Of a stretch of DNA of 34,788 nt, positions 15,981-24,583 are shown in pieces. The stretch covers positions 1 through 34,788 of the forward strand of contig CALFSV010000270.1 of the NCBI GenBank assembly GCA_937916485.1, in the 5' to 3' direction. Position 1 is the first letter of the stretch; the number at the start of each line of letters is the position of its first letter. Position numbers and translations under genes: made by a program. This DNA is from an uncultured Paracoccaceae bacterium. GTDB taxonomy: Bacteria; Pseudomonadota; Alphaproteobacteria; Rhodobacterales; Rhodobacteraceae. Under the pieces are notes generated by a model. It made no database searches. It was not told the DNA's origin and was given only the letters and a program-made list of their open reading frames with translations.

Positions 15981-17351
15981 TTAGGCACGCCGGCCTCGCA
16001 TCGCGTAAAGCCGCCCCGTCTGACACGCGTCACCTGTCAGGCGCGCGGCATCTCCGGTGGCATCGGCACCAATGCCCAGATCCGCCTCGATCGTGAAACG
16101 CGTGTGCATCCATGTGGCGAGGTCGGCGGCCGCAATCGGCGTGAACGGCCCCTGATTAGGGATCGCGCCCACCGCTTCGACCGCGCGCCAATGCGCGCCA
16201 TAGGCCGATGTCATATTGCGCACGCTTGCCAAAACATAACCACCGGGCGCAAGAACACGGCGCACCTCGTCAAGAAAGGCTTCGGGCGCGGGCATGTGTT
16301 CCAGCACCTGCGGCAAAACCACGAGATCGACAGATCCATCCGCCTGCGGCAGGGTCCCATTCACCATCACTTCGCCATGCAGGCGTGACATGTCATGCCC
16401 TTCACGGCGCAAGCGCTCGGTCATGAAAGACAGGTTATTGGCCGATAGCTCGACAAAGGTCAGCTGTGCGTCATGGCCAAGCGCGCCCATCAGCGCGGTT
16501 GTCGTTGTGCCACCCCATCCCATGACTTCGACCACCTTTGCCCCACTGGGCAATGCCGGCAAAAGCGACATCTCGACCGCCGTCGCCTCACCCTGCCTGC
16601 GCGAGACATAGACACCCGCCAAGGGTGATTTGGCCCAAACCGAATAGCCACGGAAATCGGCCAGCTGGTCCCAACGCCAATGCGCGGGGTTCCACTCGGC
16701 ATAGGGATTCGCGTCATTGCGGATCTCCCAATAAGGATAGGCGGCGGCAGGTTTTACCGGATAGCAGCTTGCAGAAGGGCGTTCGAATTTTTCCCAGCTG
16801 AAAATTTCATGTATCGGGCGGCGTGGCGCCTTATTTTTAGGCGCTGTGGCCTTAGCCCGGCCAATGGCCAGCGCGCCGATCACGTCAAATGTCTCGGGCA
16901 ATCCGATCATCTCTCGCAGGGCAACCTGATCACCAATGCCCGCATTCCAGATGCATTGAAAGCCGCGCAGATGCGCCGAGAGCATCATGTGATAGCACGC
17001 ACCCGCCACCGATTGGACGATCGAGAAATTCCCATGCGTCCAACCCTTTTGAAAGCAGAGGTAAATCAGCGCCGAACATTCGGCAAAGTGATGGTTTCCA
17101 CCGGAAATATCGCGTGCGCGCCGCTTGCGTGCCGGATCGGCAACGATGACGAAATGCCAATTCTGCTGGTTGCAAGACGATGGCGCCTCGACCCCATCGC
17201 GCACGATATCTTCCAGAATTTCAGGGCTGATCAAGCTCTCGTCAAAGTCACGACAAGAGGCACGCGCCGCCAGTCGATCGAGGATATCGCGGACATGTGC
17301 TGCATCGTCTTGCGGCACAACCGCTTCTTCGTCATCTCGCAAGCGGTTCAC
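15981..17351 (-). CDS. Nitroreductase-methyltransferase fusion protein
   Basis: A 456-residue two-domain protein in one uninterrupted frame. Residues about 20-185 are a nitroreductase-family flavoprotein: the SCRDFDES and EAPSSCNQQNWHFVIV segments form the FMN-binding start, with GFQCIWNAGIG and VIGALAIGRAK in the C-terminal half. A tryptophan-rich linker (about 186-262) joins it to a class I SAM-dependent methyltransferase (about 265-430) with LVVLPQVLEHMPAPEAFLDEV and LAPGGYVLASVRN. Motif I reads VVEVMGWGGTT instead of the usual VLEVGCGxG, so SAM binding may be altered. The GTG start has GGGAG 8 bases upstream. It is monocistronic, opposite the TRAP operon across a region with a TGTnnACA site. 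The substrate is unknown; one possibility is reduction and methylation of the same small molecule. Confidence 0.85.
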   Translation of the reverse strand: MNRLRDDEEAVVPQDDAAHVRDILDRLAARASCRDFDESLISPEILEDIVRDGVEAPSSCNQQNWHFVIVADPARKRRARDISGGNHHFAECSALIYLCFQKGWTHGNFSIVQSVAGACYHMMLSAHLRGFQCIWNAGIGDQVALREMIGLPETFDVIGALAIGRAKATAPKNKAPRRPIHEIFSWEKFERPSASCYPVKPAAAYPYWEIRNDANPYAEWNPAHWRWDQLADFRGYSVWAKSPLAGVYVSRRQGEATAVEMSLLPALPSGAKVVEVMGWGGTTTTALMGALGHDAQLTFVELSANNLSFMTERLRREGHDMSRLHGEVMVNGTLPQADGSVDLVVLPQVLEHMPAPEAFLDEVRRVLAPGGYVLASVRNMTSAYGAHWRAVEAVGAIPNQGPFTPIAAADLATWMHTRFTIEADLGIGADATGDAARLTGDACQTGRLYAMRGRRA

Positions 17352-17380
17352 GAAGAATACTCCCGGGGGTGAAGGTCATC

Positions 17381-17400
17381 GTTGACAATTGTTCGTCAGC
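17381..17400. promoter_or_regulatory. Possible second operator upstream of the nitroreductase-methyltransferase gene
   Basis: The segment GTTGACAATTGTTCGTCAGC has outer arms GTTGAC/GTCAGC that are nearly inverted, and a central perfect palindrome ACAATTGT. On the reverse strand it contains TGACGAAC, also found at 25306-25313. It lies 9 bases from the stronger site at 17409 and could be a second half-site for the same regulator. Confidence 0.35.
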
Positions 17401-17408
17401 TTCGCAAC

Positions 17409-17424
17409 ACTGTCAACAGTTGGC
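17409..17424. promoter_or_regulatory. Candidate GntR/FCD operator, site A
   Basis: ACTGTCAACAGTTGGC contains the symmetric CTGTcaACAG (17410-17419) and the near-palindrome GTCAAC-A-GTTGGC. The 13-base core ACTGTCAACAGTT matches ACTGTTTACAATT at 31189-31201 and CTTGTCAACAGTT at 25294-25306. GCAA stands one or two bases upstream of the core here and immediately upstream at 31185. The TGTnnACA core is the kind bound by FadR/LldR-type regulators. Binding by the FCD regulator encoded at 12089 is inferred. Confidence 0.55.
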
Positions 17425-17598
17425 TGATTGGGCGCGGAGGTTTAATCGACTGGGTGGCGACTGTCGTCGAACTGCGTGCGCGGCTTGACACGGGCACATC
17501 GAACAACACCCTTAAGTCGGAAAACTCTGGCTACTTCGGTTTTCAACAACCTCGAACTGACCGCCCTATAAGGGTGGCAAACACACAGGGAGATATTA

Positions 17599-18609
17599 AT
17601 GTTTAACCGTTTTACCACCCTCGTCGGAGCGGCCGCTCTGCTTGCTGGAACCGCCAGCGCGCAGGAAGTGACGCTTCGTTACGGCCATTACTTGGGCGAT
17701 TCGCCTTTCCTTGCCGCAGAGCAAGAATTTGCAGCCGCCGTTGAAGAGCGCACCGAAGGCCGTGTGCGCATCGAGATCACCTATGCCGGTGGTTTGGGCG
17801 CAGGTAATGAGCTTCTGACACTTACCGGTCGTGGTGCCATCGATATGGCCGCCATCGTGCCGGGCTATTACGCTGACCAGCTTCTCTATTGGCGCGCCTA
17901 TCAGATCCCCTTCGTCTTCGAGACACCCCGTCAGGCGATGGAAATCTCGGCAGCAGCTTACGACGATCTACCCTACTTCCGCGAAGAGCTGTCCAGCTTC
18001 GGCGTTGAATTCTTGTTCCACCAGCCCTTGGGCGATTACTATCTGACCGGCCCGAATCCGAATTGCGATAACATCGAAGCTTTGGCGGGCATGAAGATCC
18101 GTTCCTTTGGCGCCGACATTCCCAAGGCACATGAAGCTATCGGTGCCGTTCCCGTTTCGGTCGGCGTTGGCGATGTCTACGAGGCGCTACAGCGCGGCTC
18201 GCTCGACTACTCGTTCTTGAACCGCGGCAATATCTTGTCGAACCGCCTCTACGAGCCGGGCCCCTATAGCTGTGGCCCTGTCATGGCGATCACCGGGCAT
18301 TTGATCGTGATCAACGAAGATGTATTCAACGACATCTCCGCAGCTGATCGGGCGATCATTCTTGAAGAAGCCGACCGCGCAGGCGCAGCCTACATCAACA
18401 ACATCGAAGCCGCTGAAAATGCTGCAGGCGACGCGATTGTAGCTGCTGGTGGCACCATCATTCCGATCTCGGACGAAGAGCTGGCCAAGTGGAAAGCTAC
18501 AGCGCCCGATCTGCTGCAGAACTGGGTTGATGACATGGCATCTCGCGGCATGGGCGATCAAGCCGCTGAGGTTGCAACTTACTGGCGCGCGATCATTGAC
18601 GCCAACTGA
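17599..18609 (+). CDS. dctP: TRAP transporter solute-binding protein DctP
   Basis: A 336-residue periplasmic binding protein. Residues 1-21 are a classic signal peptide ending TASA before QEV. The mature part shows the DctP pattern: LRYGHYLGDSPF, EFAAAVEERTEGRV, GAIDMAAIVPGYYADQ, and AGMKIRSFG with Arg168, the conserved arginine that pairs with the substrate carboxylate. VGDVYEALQRGSLD follows as usual. TRAP binding proteins of this type import organic acids using a sodium or proton gradient, so the island's substrate or an intermediate probably carries a carboxylate. It leads the dctPQM operon and is separated from dctQ by a strong hairpin. Confidence 0.95.
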   Translation: MFNRFTTLVGAAALLAGTASAQEVTLRYGHYLGDSPFLAAEQEFAAAVEERTEGRVRIEITYAGGLGAGNELLTLTGRGAIDMAAIVPGYYADQLLYWRAYQIPFVFETPRQAMEISAAAYDDLPYFREELSSFGVEFLFHQPLGDYYLTGPNPNCDNIEALAGMKIRSFGADIPKAHEAIGAVPVSVGVGDVYEALQRGSLDYSFLNRGNILSNRLYEPGPYSCGPVMAITGHLIVINEDVFNDISAADRAIILEEADRAGAAYINNIEAAENAAGDAIVAAGGTIIPISDEELAKWKATAPDLLQNWVDDMASRGMGDQAAEVATYWRAIIDAN

Positions 18610-18620
18610 GCGCTGAAATT

Positions 18621-18647
18621 CGTGGCGGGTGTTGATCGCCCGCCACG
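18621..18647 (+). terminator. Stem-loop between dctP and dctQ (partial terminator or mRNA-stabilising hairpin)
   Basis: Positions 18621-18631 pair with 18637-18647 to give an 11-base-pair stem with one G-U wobble and a 5-base loop (TTGAT). The arms are CGTGGCGGGTG and CGCCCGCCACG. No T-run follows, so it is not a standard intrinsic terminator. It sits 11 bases after the dctP stop. Such hairpins commonly protect the binding-protein part of a transcript and lower expression of membrane components downstream. Confidence 0.75.
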
Positions 18648-18676
18648 TACCCTTTGAAGACAGGAACCTCCACCCA

Positions 18677-19213
18677 ATGAAACTTGTCTCGAAAATCGTC
18701 GAACGCCTTGCCTTGGTTGTCTTGTTGATCGGCGGCATGGGGATGCTTTTTTCGATGTTTCTTGGTGTTGCCGACATCGTCGGAACACAGGTTCTCTTGA
18801 TCCCTGTGCCAGGCCCACGCGAATTGACCGAAAGTACGATGGTGCTGATTGTTTTCGGTGCCTTGGCTTATGCCCAAATCCGCCGTTCCCATATCCGGGT
18901 CGAATTGGTCTATTTCCAGATGCCGCCACGGGTGCGCGCTGTCATGGATGTGATCACCGATCTGGCCGCGATCGCCTTTTACGGGCTGATCTTGCAGCAA
19001 GCGATTGGCGAGGCACAATATTCATTGCAGATCAACGAAGCCACAGTCGGCTTGATCCGCTTTCCACTTTGGCCCGCGCGGTTCATTCTTGCGGCAGGCT
19101 GCGCGCTCATGATCTTGCAGCTTGCGCTGCACCTGATCGAAGATCTTATCCGCATCAAGACCGGCGCAGGGCTCGAAAACGACCCGCTCGGCGTCATCCA
19201 GAAAGTCGAGTAA
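18677..19213 (+). CDS. dctQ: TRAP transporter small membrane subunit DctQ
   Basis: A 178-residue integral membrane protein with four hydrophobic helices: about residues 10-34 (LALVVLLIGGMGMLFSMFL), 50-68, 90-110 and 130-152. The IRRSHIRVELVY segment between helices two and three fits the DctQ family. The ATG at 18677 follows GACAGGAACC; an earlier in-frame ATG at 18629 lies inside the hairpin and is rejected. DctQ binds DctM in the inner membrane and is needed for docking of the loaded binding protein. It lies 6 bases from dctM. Confidence 0.93.
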   Translation: MKLVSKIVERLALVVLLIGGMGMLFSMFLGVADIVGTQVLLIPVPGPRELTESTMVLIVFGALAYAQIRRSHIRVELVYFQMPPRVRAVMDVITDLAAIAFYGLILQQAIGEAQYSLQINEATVGLIRFPLWPARFILAAGCALMILQLALHLIEDLIRIKTGAGLENDPLGVIQKVE

Positions 19214-19219
19214 TCCCGC

Positions 19220-20530
19220 ATGTTTGATCCAGCAACCGCCGGCATCATCGTCGCTATCATGTTGCTCTTCCTGCTCAGCATGGGGGTTCACATCGGTGTG
19301 GGCCTTGGGCTGAGTGGCTTTGTGGGCATCTTGATCACCATCAACGAGCGCGCGGCCCTTGCGCAACTTGCGACAGTGCCGTTCTCAACCACCAACTCCT
19401 TCACGCTGGCCGTTATTCCCCTCTTCATCTTGATGGGCGCGCTTGCAACACAGGCCGGGTTAACCACCGATCTCTACAAGGCCGCCTATAATTGGCTCGG
19501 AAAAATTTCTGGTGGTTTGGCGATGGCCACCACACTGGCCTCGGCTGCATTTGGTGCGGCTTGCGGATCGACCATCGTGAACGCCGCAGTGTTCACCAAG
19601 ATGGCAATGCCGGAGATGACAAAATTCGGCTATGACAAGCGGATCTCGGCGGGCTGTATCGCTGCGTCAGGGACTTTGGCCTCGCTTATCCCGCCCTCCA
19701 TCCTGATGATCATCTACGCCGTTATCACCGAGCAATCGGTTGCCAGGCTTTTGGTGGCCGGCCTGATCCCCGGTTTGATGTCGGCGGCGATTTACATGTT
19801 GGGGATCTATCTTGTGGCCAGGGCCCGGCCCGATCTTTGCCCCATCCCGAATGTCATAATCACTCGGCGCGAAAAGTGGGAATCGCTGAAGGGCGTTTGG
19901 GGGATCACTTTCCTGTTTATCCTTGTCATCGGCGGCATCTATCTTGGCTTTTTCGTGCCGACTTATGCTGGCGCCGTCGGTGCTTTCGGTGCCTTCTTGA
20001 TCGTTGCTGCCAAGGGTAAGTTGAACGGCAAGATGCTAGTCGACACCTTCAAGGATGCCGGTATCACCACATCGACGATCTTTATCATCGTCATCGGCGG
20101 CATCATCTTCGCGCGGTTTTTGACCTACACGGGTCTTGTCGGTGACATCTCCGATTGGATGCTTGCGCTGGAACTGTCGCCCTTCATGTACCTTGTGGGA
20201 TTTGCAGTGCTCTATCTGCTCTTGGGTATGTTAATCGACCCGATTGCGATCATGGTCATGACCTTGCCGGTGATGTTCCCGATCCTGACCAGCGTTGGCT
20301 ATGATCCGATCTGGCTGGGAGTCATCGCGATCAAACTGGCCGAGATCAGCTTGATCACGCCGCCCGTAGGCCTGAACGTCTATGTCGTGCGCTCAGCTTC
20401 GCCCGTGCCCTTGCGTTTGGAGGAAGTCTTTGCGGGCGTCACGCCGTTCTTGATGATGGATTTCGTCACGCTGGGGCTCTTGATCGCTTTCCCCTCGATC
20501 GTATTGTTCCTGCCCAACCTGATGAGCTAG
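19220..20530 (+). CDS. dctM: TRAP transporter large permease DctM
   Basis: A 436-residue polytopic protein, the usual DctM length, with about 12 hydrophobic segments. Family segments include ATVPFSTTNSFTLAVIPLF near residue 50, ISGGLAMATTLASAAFGAACGSTI near residue 97, GCIAASGTLASLIPPSI near residue 145, and EISLITPPVGLNVYVV near residue 375. It is the ion-coupled transport subunit of the dctPQM system in the inner membrane. The stop lies in a CTAG tetramer that also encodes the stop of the convergent MmgE/PrpD gene, so there is no room for a terminator between the operons. Confidence 0.95.
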   Translation: MFDPATAGIIVAIMLLFLLSMGVHIGVGLGLSGFVGILITINERAALAQLATVPFSTTNSFTLAVIPLFILMGALATQAGLTTDLYKAAYNWLGKISGGLAMATTLASAAFGAACGSTIVNAAVFTKMAMPEMTKFGYDKRISAGCIAASGTLASLIPPSILMIIYAVITEQSVARLLVAGLIPGLMSAAIYMLGIYLVARARPDLCPIPNVIITRREKWESLKGVWGITFLFILVIGGIYLGFFVPTYAGAVGAFGAFLIVAAKGKLNGKMLVDTFKDAGITTSTIFIIVIGGIIFARFLTYTGLVGDISDWMLALELSPFMYLVGFAVLYLLLGMLIDPIAIMVMTLPVMFPILTSVGYDPIWLGVIAIKLAEISLITPPVGLNVYVVRSASPVPLRLEEVFAGVTPFLMMDFVTLGLLIAFPSIVLFLPNLMS

Positions 20531-21873
20531 AGCAGCCGACCCAATGCGGCGATATCCGGTGCTGAGACCAGCCCTAAGATCGCCTCTTCCAATTGCGCTA
20601 CTCGCATGGCTTCGAACCGGCGCGTCGCGTTGCTTACGAACTTTGCACGGATAGCGGCGGTATTGACTGGTCGATCTGGTGCGCCAAGCACCTGATGTAG
20701 CGCGGCCTTGAACGGCCCCTTTTTGCCCATGCCTTCAATGCGGGCCGCAAAGCGCCTCGGAAAACCATGATCAGGCATCGGTGCCCATGTCATGCGCTGC
20801 GCCACGGCGACGACATCTGCGCGCGGGTGGCTTGTGAAGCTGTCGACATCAACCCGGCCATCGACCAGCATCAGGGCCATCGCATAGGCCAAGCCCCATT
20901 TGCCGTCATAACCCGAGATCGGCGCTTGCCGCCGCGCCCAAGGTTCACAAATCAACGGGGCGGCGGGTGGTGGCACAAAAGCTGTCAGCGACACCAGATC
21001 ATCTGCGCGCAGACCCTCGGCCATCGCCTGTTCGATCGCCTCCAAAAACGGATGGATGTAGTGGCAACAGGGGTAAAGCTTGAACGCGGCTTGCGGCAGT
21101 TGCCAATCCTGGCCCAAGCCATCCAAAGCCGCCGCAAGCCCGGATGCATCACCGGCAAAACTTGTCATCACGCCAAAGCCACTTTCCAAGATGGATTCAG
21201 GCCCGGTCATGCCTGCCGCCGCCAGACGCGCGGCCTCGATCCCGGTGCGTGCGGCCCATCCGGGGTTCAGCGCCTTAGACATTGCCCCATCTGCCAGAAA
21301 CGCGAGGGTGCCCGACGCCTGCCCCCCAGCGATACCAATCGCAGATGTCGCGCGGGCGCGATCAAGGCTAATGATCTGACCTGCGGCGGCAGCGGCCCCG
21401 ATGGCCCCACCGACAGAGGTGACCTGAAATCCGCGTGCCTGAAAAGCGCCGGGTGCCGCCAAACCAATGCGGATCGCGACCTCCCATCCCACGATATAGG
21501 CAAGCATCAGATCACGCCCTGATGCTTGCGCCAATTGCGCCACAGCCAGCGCCAATGGGGCTGCGACGGCGCTGCCGTGCACCACAGATCCGATATGGGT
21601 GTCGTCATATTCCAGCGCGTGGATCAGCGCGCCGTTGATCATGGCAGCTGCGCCCGCCTCGGCTGTGCCGCCACTCAATAAGCTGGCAGAGCCTGCGGCT
21701 GCTGCGGCTGCCCAGCCTGCGTTCTCGGGCAAGCTGGCCGAGGCAAGGCCAACCCCGATCGCATCGAGCAGATGCAGTTGCGCCGCCTCCAGCACATGAT
21801 CGGGCACGCCATCGGCAAAGGTGGCCGCCGCGAAATCGGCGATCCGGGCCGCGCCTGTCATGGGCGCGCTCAT
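20527..21873 (-). CDS. MmgE/PrpD family protein (copy 2)
   Basis: A 448-residue member of the family. Its signature differs from copies 1 and 3: it carries EYDDTHIGSVVHGSAVAAPLALA near residue 110, with the DDTH form found in PrpD and cis-aconitate decarboxylase relatives, and FKLYPCCHYIHPFLEAI near residue 265. Expected activity is cofactor-free dehydration, decarboxylation or epimerisation of a polycarboxylate. It is the last gene of a four-gene minus operon, and its start overlaps the flavoprotein stop as ATGA. Two different MmgE/PrpD proteins on either side of a flavoprotein suggests consecutive steps on one carbon skeleton. The exact reaction cannot be assigned. Confidence 0.9.
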   Translation of the reverse strand: MSAPMTGAARIADFAAATFADGVPDHVLEAAQLHLLDAIGVGLASASLPENAGWAAAAAAGSASLLSGGTAEAGAAAMINGALIHALEYDDTHIGSVVHGSAVAAPLALAVAQLAQASGRDLMLAYIVGWEVAIRIGLAAPGAFQARGFQVTSVGGAIGAAAAAGQIISLDRARATSAIGIAGGQASGTLAFLADGAMSKALNPGWAARTGIEAARLAAAGMTGPESILESGFGVMTSFAGDASGLAAALDGLGQDWQLPQAAFKLYPCCHYIHPFLEAIEQAMAEGLRADDLVSLTAFVPPPAAPLICEPWARRQAPISGYDGKWGLAYAMALMLVDGRVDVDSFTSHPRADVVAVAQRMTWAPMPDHGFPRRFAARIEGMGKKGPFKAALHQVLGAPDRPVNTAAIRAKFVSNATRRFEAMRVAQLEEAILGLVSAPDIAALGRLL

Positions 21874-23225
21874 GCGCCTGCCTTGATGTCTTCCATAGCG
21901 GTGATGCCTGCCCGCCGCCCCAGCACAAGTGCCGTGATCAAACCATTGCCCGAAGCATAGCCAAGCGCGCCCGCACGCCCGCTGATCCCGGCTGCGGCAC
22001 CGCCACCTGCGAAAAGGTTCGGGATGATCCCGCCACCGGCCTTGCGTACCCGGGCTTGGGCATCGACCAAAAGCCCGCCTTGCGTGTGAAACAAACCCGG
22101 CTTGACCTTCACCCCGGCAAAGGGGGCTTGCAGCGGGGCCAGCGCAAACTTGCTGCGCCCAAACGCGTCGTCTGCGTCGCCCTGTGCAGCAGCATTATAG
22201 TGCGCGACACTGTCGGAAAGACCATCCGCGCCAAGACCAAGCTTCTGTGCCAGCGCCTCGGGCGTATCGGCCCAGGCAATAGCCCCCATCGCGGACATTT
22301 CGGCGTATTCTTCTTCAGCCATCGCCACATCATGGATACGCGCATCATAGATCGCCCAGGCAAAGGGGCCTTGCTTCATCACATGCGCGGCATATCCGGA
22401 ATAGCCCAGATCCTCGTTGCCGAAACGTTGGCCTGTTTCGCTGACCAAGATCCCGCCTTTTTCGAGCGTAGTCCACGAGAGCAGCTGACCTTGTGGATAA
22501 GCGACCGCCGCGTAGCCCTGATATGCAGCCATATTGCCCAGCGCTGCGCCAAGACTTTCGCCCCAGCGCACCGCGTCCCCAGTGCTGCCGGGTGCGCCGA
22601 AATATTCGGCCGCCGCGATCTCTGGGCAATAACGCGCGACGAGCGCGGGGTCTGCAGCAAAGCCGTTGGTGGCCAGCAAAACCTTGCGCGCGCGAACCTC
22701 TTCGCCGTTCACAATCGCGCCCACCACCGCGCCTGCCTCGACGATCAAGGCTTCGGCCTTGTTGCCAACCGCGATTGGAATATCGCGATCTGCCACGAAC
22801 CGCAGGAGGTCGTCGACCAGATCCTGCCCCCGGCGGGAACGTGGCGCATGTAGCCGTTCTACAGAATGGCCGATATGGCGATAAGCGGTGATCAACTCCA
22901 TCCGCGCGCCCAGATCATCGATGAGCCATTCGCAAAGCGGCCCGCATTCTGCGGCGATCATAGCGGTCAGGTCATCGGCATCATGCTGGCCCGCCACGCC
23001 GATCAGATCCGCGACCATCCGTTCCGGGCTGTCTTCGATCCCGGCGGCACGTTGGTATTTCGACCCGGCACCAGGGATGGAGCCGGTCGAAAGTGCCGAA
23101 TTGCCACCAGGCCTGTCACGGCCCTCCAAGATCGCGACGCTCCCGCCTGCGTCATGCGCTGCGATCGCGCCAGCAAGGCCACAGGCCCCGGCCCCGATCA
23201 CCAACAGATCAAGGGTATCGCTCAT
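21870..23225 (-). CDS. FAD-dependent fumarate-reductase/dehydrogenase family flavoprotein
   Basis: A 451-residue soluble flavoprotein. I chose the ATG at 23225 (MSDTLDLLVIGAGACG), which overlaps the upstream stop as ATGA; 11 more in-frame codons are less likely. A Rossmann GAGACG loop begins at about residue 10, followed by EGRDRPGGNSALSTGS; the C-terminus has HTQGGLLVDAQARV and FAGGGAAAGISGRAGALGYASGNGL, the second FAD-binding region. The family includes fumarate reductase flavoproteins, tricarballylate dehydrogenase and ketosteroid dehydrogenases, which move electrons across a C-C bond next to a carboxyl or carbonyl. There is no transmembrane or cytochrome domain. Between two MmgE/PrpD genes, desaturation of a substituted succinate is a reasonable guess. 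Confidence 0.9.
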   Translation of the reverse strand: MSDTLDLLVIGAGACGLAGAIAAHDAGGSVAILEGRDRPGGNSALSTGSIPGAGSKYQRAAGIEDSPERMVADLIGVAGQHDADDLTAMIAAECGPLCEWLIDDLGARMELITAYRHIGHSVERLHAPRSRRGQDLVDDLLRFVADRDIPIAVGNKAEALIVEAGAVVGAIVNGEEVRARKVLLATNGFAADPALVARYCPEIAAAEYFGAPGSTGDAVRWGESLGAALGNMAAYQGYAAVAYPQGQLLSWTTLEKGGILVSETGQRFGNEDLGYSGYAAHVMKQGPFAWAIYDARIHDVAMAEEEYAEMSAMGAIAWADTPEALAQKLGLGADGLSDSVAHYNAAAQGDADDAFGRSKFALAPLQAPFAGVKVKPGLFHTQGGLLVDAQARVRKAGGGIIPNLFAGGGAAAGISGRAGALGYASGNGLITALVLGRRAGITAMEDIKAGA

Positions 23226-24583
23226 AATGCGGTCATACCTTTCACGGTTGCATCCCATGCCCGGCCCAGACCGGCTGGATCAAGATCAAGCAGCGCATCC
23301 ATGACCGCCCCCATCGCGGGATAGGCCTCATCGACGATGCCATGGATCTTGGCGCGGATTTCATCGGGAGTGAAAGGCAGGTCCGGCCCGCCGCGTGCGC
23401 TCATCACCTCTTCGGTGAGGGTGCTGCCATCATCGAGGGTCCAAGTCACCCGTGTCGGGCGGTCATTGGGCCAAGCGGGGAGTGGCGCATAGGGTGCGGT
23501 GCTGACCTTGTGGCGGAGCGCAACAACATCAGGAATATGGAGCGAATTTGCCGAGAACGCCTCGGCCCCGCCGCTGCCATGCACTGCCGCCGTAGCCGCG
23601 ATGTGCTGGATCGAGAATTTCGCCGCGATCGTCGTATCGGGGTCAGGATTATCCATGATCCGGGCTTTTTCATGCGTCTCCAGATGGATCGCCGCGATAC
23701 GCGATGCCGGCGCGCGCTCGAGAAGCTTCTTGGTCGCCTCGATGGTCGCATGACCATATTGGCAGCAGGCAAAAACCTTGTGATAACCATCGCTGATCGC
23801 CCAAGCCTCACCTAGGGCGCCGTTGAGTTCGTTTGCATCGGCGCGGGCGCCGAAGGCGTCTGTATAGACATCATGCAAGGCCGAGGGCAGACCGCGAATG
23901 CCGATCGCCGACCAGTCAACGGCGCGAAGCCCCGTCTGCGCGGCAACCCCCGGCCAGACATTGCGCACAAGCGAGCCTTGGATCGGGTGCGTATATGGCC
24001 CCGGCAAGACCATGGTCGCGGCACTAGAAATTGCGCCCACTGCCACATCTTGCGGCACCCGGCGCAGCGCGGCAATCGCGGCCGCCGCCCCAACCGCCGC
24101 AAGGCTGCCATGCGGGTGCAAGACGAGATTGGGAAAGGTAAAGGCGCGCGCTACGCGGGCCACGGTTTCGTAACCGATCACCAATGCGCGCATCAGATCA
24201 GTGGCACTATGGCCATCGGCCTCGGCTTCGGCCAATAGGGCGGGCAGGCAATAGACGCCAGCATGACAGATCACCCGCCGATACCCTTCGTCGAGTTCCG
24301 CCCAATCCCCCGCACAGCCATTGGCCAGTGCCGCAGAATAGCGATCTAGCCGCTGACCCCGGGCATTGAAAACCGTGGCTTCGGCCGCCCCGGCAGCTTT
24401 AGCAACACCATCATGCAGCGCTGTCACCTCGGGTTCCGCGCGCGCTGCAACCATGGCCGCTATGTCATCGCACAGCACAAGTGCCGCACGCTGTTGCACC
24501 GCGATTGGAATATCAGTCCATTCTATCGCGCTGGTAAAGGCGACCAGATCTTTCAGCGCCGCACCAATTTTTTCCGCGCTCAT
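23222..24583 (-). CDS. MmgE/PrpD family protein (copy 3)
   Basis: A 453-residue family member most like copy 1: AELDEGYRRVICHAGVYCLPALLA near residue 95 replaces the DDTH form, HPHGSLAAVGAAAAIAAL follows near residue 155, and HKVFACCQYGHATIEAT near residue 268 and KFSIQHIAATAAVHG near residue 318 align with the copy 1 segments. The shared DEG...H-x-G signature suggests copies 1 and 3 use related substrates. Its stop and start overlap the flavoprotein and isochorismatase genes, both as ATGA. Role: cofactor-free chemistry on a dicarboxylate or tricarboxylate, unspecified. Confidence 0.9.
   Translation of the reverse strand: MSAEKIGAALKDLVAFTSAIEWTDIPIAVQQRAALVLCDDIAAMVAARAEPEVTALHDGVAKAAGAAEATVFNARGQRLDRYSAALANGCAGDWAELDEGYRRVICHAGVYCLPALLAEAEADGHSATDLMRALVIGYETVARVARAFTFPNLVLHPHGSLAAVGAAAAIAALRRVPQDVAVGAISSAATMVLPGPYTHPIQGSLVRNVWPGVAAQTGLRAVDWSAIGIRGLPSALHDVYTDAFGARADANELNGALGEAWAISDGYHKVFACCQYGHATIEATKKLLERAPASRIAAIHLETHEKARIMDNPDPDTTIAAKFSIQHIAATAAVHGSGGAEAFSANSLHIPDVVALRHKVSTAPYAPLPAWPNDRPTRVTWTLDDGSTLTEEVMSARGGPDLPFTPDEIRAKIHGIVDEAYPAMGAVMDALLDLDPAGLGRAWDATVKGMTAL

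Larger units (their letters stand above)
17352..17598. promoter_or_regulatory. Divergent control region, nitroreductase-methyltransferase / TRAP operon
   Basis: At 247 bases this is the longest non-coding stretch in the window. It contains two candidate operators (17381-17400 and 17409-17424), a TTGACA box at 17485-17490 without a good -10 partner, and a TATAAG hexamer at 17567-17572 close to dctP. A GAAAAC/GTTTTC repeat (17520-17525, 17539-17544) lies between them. A GGGAG ribosome site precedes the dctP ATG. The promoter elements are weak individually. Confidence 0.5.

Noticed and set aside
14555..16033. A 492-codon open frame on the minus strand
   Set aside because: It is antisense to the cyclic amidohydrolase, whose metal ligands are all present, and it overlaps the PuuE-like and fusion genes at its ends. 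It shows no recognisable motif.
18621..18647. Intrinsic terminator ending the dctP transcript
   Set aside because: The stem is strong but no T-run follows and dctQ and dctM depend on read-through, so a partial terminator or stabilising hairpin fits better.
22056..22853. A 265-codon plus-strand open frame
   Set aside because: It is antisense to the flavoprotein with its clear FAD motifs; composition and lack of motifs point to a shadow.
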